Source of the DNA: CAZLGM01 sp964558875
Lineage (GTDB): Bacteria; Desulfobacterota; Desulfobulbia; Desulfobulbales; Desulfocapsaceae
Length of the DNA stretch: 12,422 nucleotides
Assembly (NCBI GenBank): GCA_964558875.1
Contig: CAZLGM010000096.1
Span: forward strand, 1 to 12,422
Direction of reading: 5' to 3'
The translations under genes were made by a program, and so were the position numbers. Each line of letters begins with the position of its first letter. The stretch's first letter is position 1. The notes beneath the pieces are model-generated. The model was not told the origin of the DNA. It saw nothing but the letters and a program-made list of their open reading frames with translations, and made no database searches. This document shows positions 12,151 through 12,422 of the stretch, one piece after another.

Positions 12151-12422
12151 CTATCCATGAAGTGCCTTGGGATTCATCAAATTGTCTTCCATATGACGGA
12201 TTTCATCAATACCTGAGACCACTATGTTGGGGTCTGGTATCAGTTTGTCATCAGAAACCTTCTTGTCATATTCAATATGAGATAAAATATGTTTCATACA
12301 GTTCAATCGGGCCGGTTTCTTCTCATCTGACCTGATGATTGTCCAGGGAGTAAGAGTGCGATTGGTCTCATTGAGCATCTGAAACTTGGCAACCGAGTAT
12401 TGATCCCAGTATTTCTGGGCCA
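12151..12422 (-). CDS. ppk2: Polyphosphate kinase 2 (PPK2), C-terminal part, cut by the window edge
   Basis: The C-terminal 89 residues of a PPK2-family enzyme, which transfers phosphate between polyphosphate and nucleotides in the cytoplasm. The frame enters from beyond base 12422 with AQKYWDQYSVAKFQMLNETN. It continues through the family signature PWTIIRSDEKKPARLNCMKHILSHIEY, where the RSDxKKxARLN segment is the conserved lid/C-terminal motif. The tail IPDPNIVVSGIDEIRHME is more variable. The ATG at 12378 is internal, not the start. The catalytic P-loop and Walker B portion lie outside the window, so subclass and substrate (ADP, GDP or AMP) cannot be decided. The stop at 12151 is followed by the long hairpin at 12051-12104. 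Confidence 0.87.
   Translation of the reverse strand, partial: AQKYWDQYSVAKFQMLNETNRTLTPWTIIRSDEKKPARLNCMKHILSHIEYDKKVSDDKLIPDPNIVVSGIDEIRHMEDNLMNPKALHG

Noticed and set aside
1..12422. CRISPR array, tRNA (including tRNA-Sec) or rRNA gene.
   Set aside because: No regularly spaced repeats and no tRNA or rRNA sequence pattern were seen on either strand.

Overview
The window looks like a piece of chromosome from an anaerobic Gram-negative bacterium, most likely a sulfate- or sulfur-metabolising Desulfobacterota (Desulfobulbales-like). This lineage call is an inference from three things: an outer-membrane phospholipase gene, a selenocysteine-decoding gene of the glycine-reductase type, and the overall flavour of the proteins. 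No rRNA or housekeeping marker is present to confirm it.

Layout. Positions 1-1384 are a complete IS2-subgroup IS3-family insertion sequence (orfA, orfB, terminal inverted repeats, A8 frameshift site) whose left end is base 1 of the window. After 152 bases without a recognisable gene comes a six-gene block read entirely on the minus strand. In order of transcription it is: an ACP / fatty-acyl-AMP ligase / PlsC acyltransferase fusion (10801-7856), a long-chain acyl-CoA synthetase (7729-5894), an MFS transporter of the UMF1/Atg22 type (5910-4597), a glycine reductase component C beta-like protein GrdC (4600-3125), the selenoprotein GrdA (3104-2625), and outer-membrane phospholipase A PldA (2628-1537). 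The last five genes overlap or are 20 bases apart, so they are almost certainly one operon. Upstream lies a hairpin-rich non-coding stretch of about 590 bases. It is followed by a plus-strand gene for a small zinc-ribbon protein (BCAM0308 family, 11391-11873), a convergent intergenic region with a long imperfect hairpin, and the 3' end of a polyphosphate kinase 2 gene running off the window (12151-12422, minus).

The central observation is that grdA is hidden from ordinary gene calling. Codon 47 is an in-frame TGA in the motif CFV-U-TAAGA. It is followed by a hairpin whose GGUCU loop sits at the same distance from the UGA as in the E. coli fdhF SECIS element. The full 159-residue protein is therefore a selenoprotein, not a 99-residue fragment.

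How the genes may work together. PldA, a transporter, an acyl-CoA synthetase and an acyl-ACP-synthetase/acyltransferase fusion together resemble a phospholipid turnover and re-acylation cycle: release of lysolipid and fatty acid at the outer membrane, import, activation, re-acylation. Embedded in it are GrdA and GrdC, which normally turn the carboxymethyl group of glycine, sarcosine or betaine into acetyl phosphate. The substrate-specific GrdB-type subunits and GrdD are absent from the window. GrdC belongs to the FabH-like ketosynthase fold family, so a role in acyl rather than acetyl chemistry is conceivable. The selenoprotein pair inside a lipid operon is the best candidate here for an undescribed system; its reaction cannot be read from the sequence.
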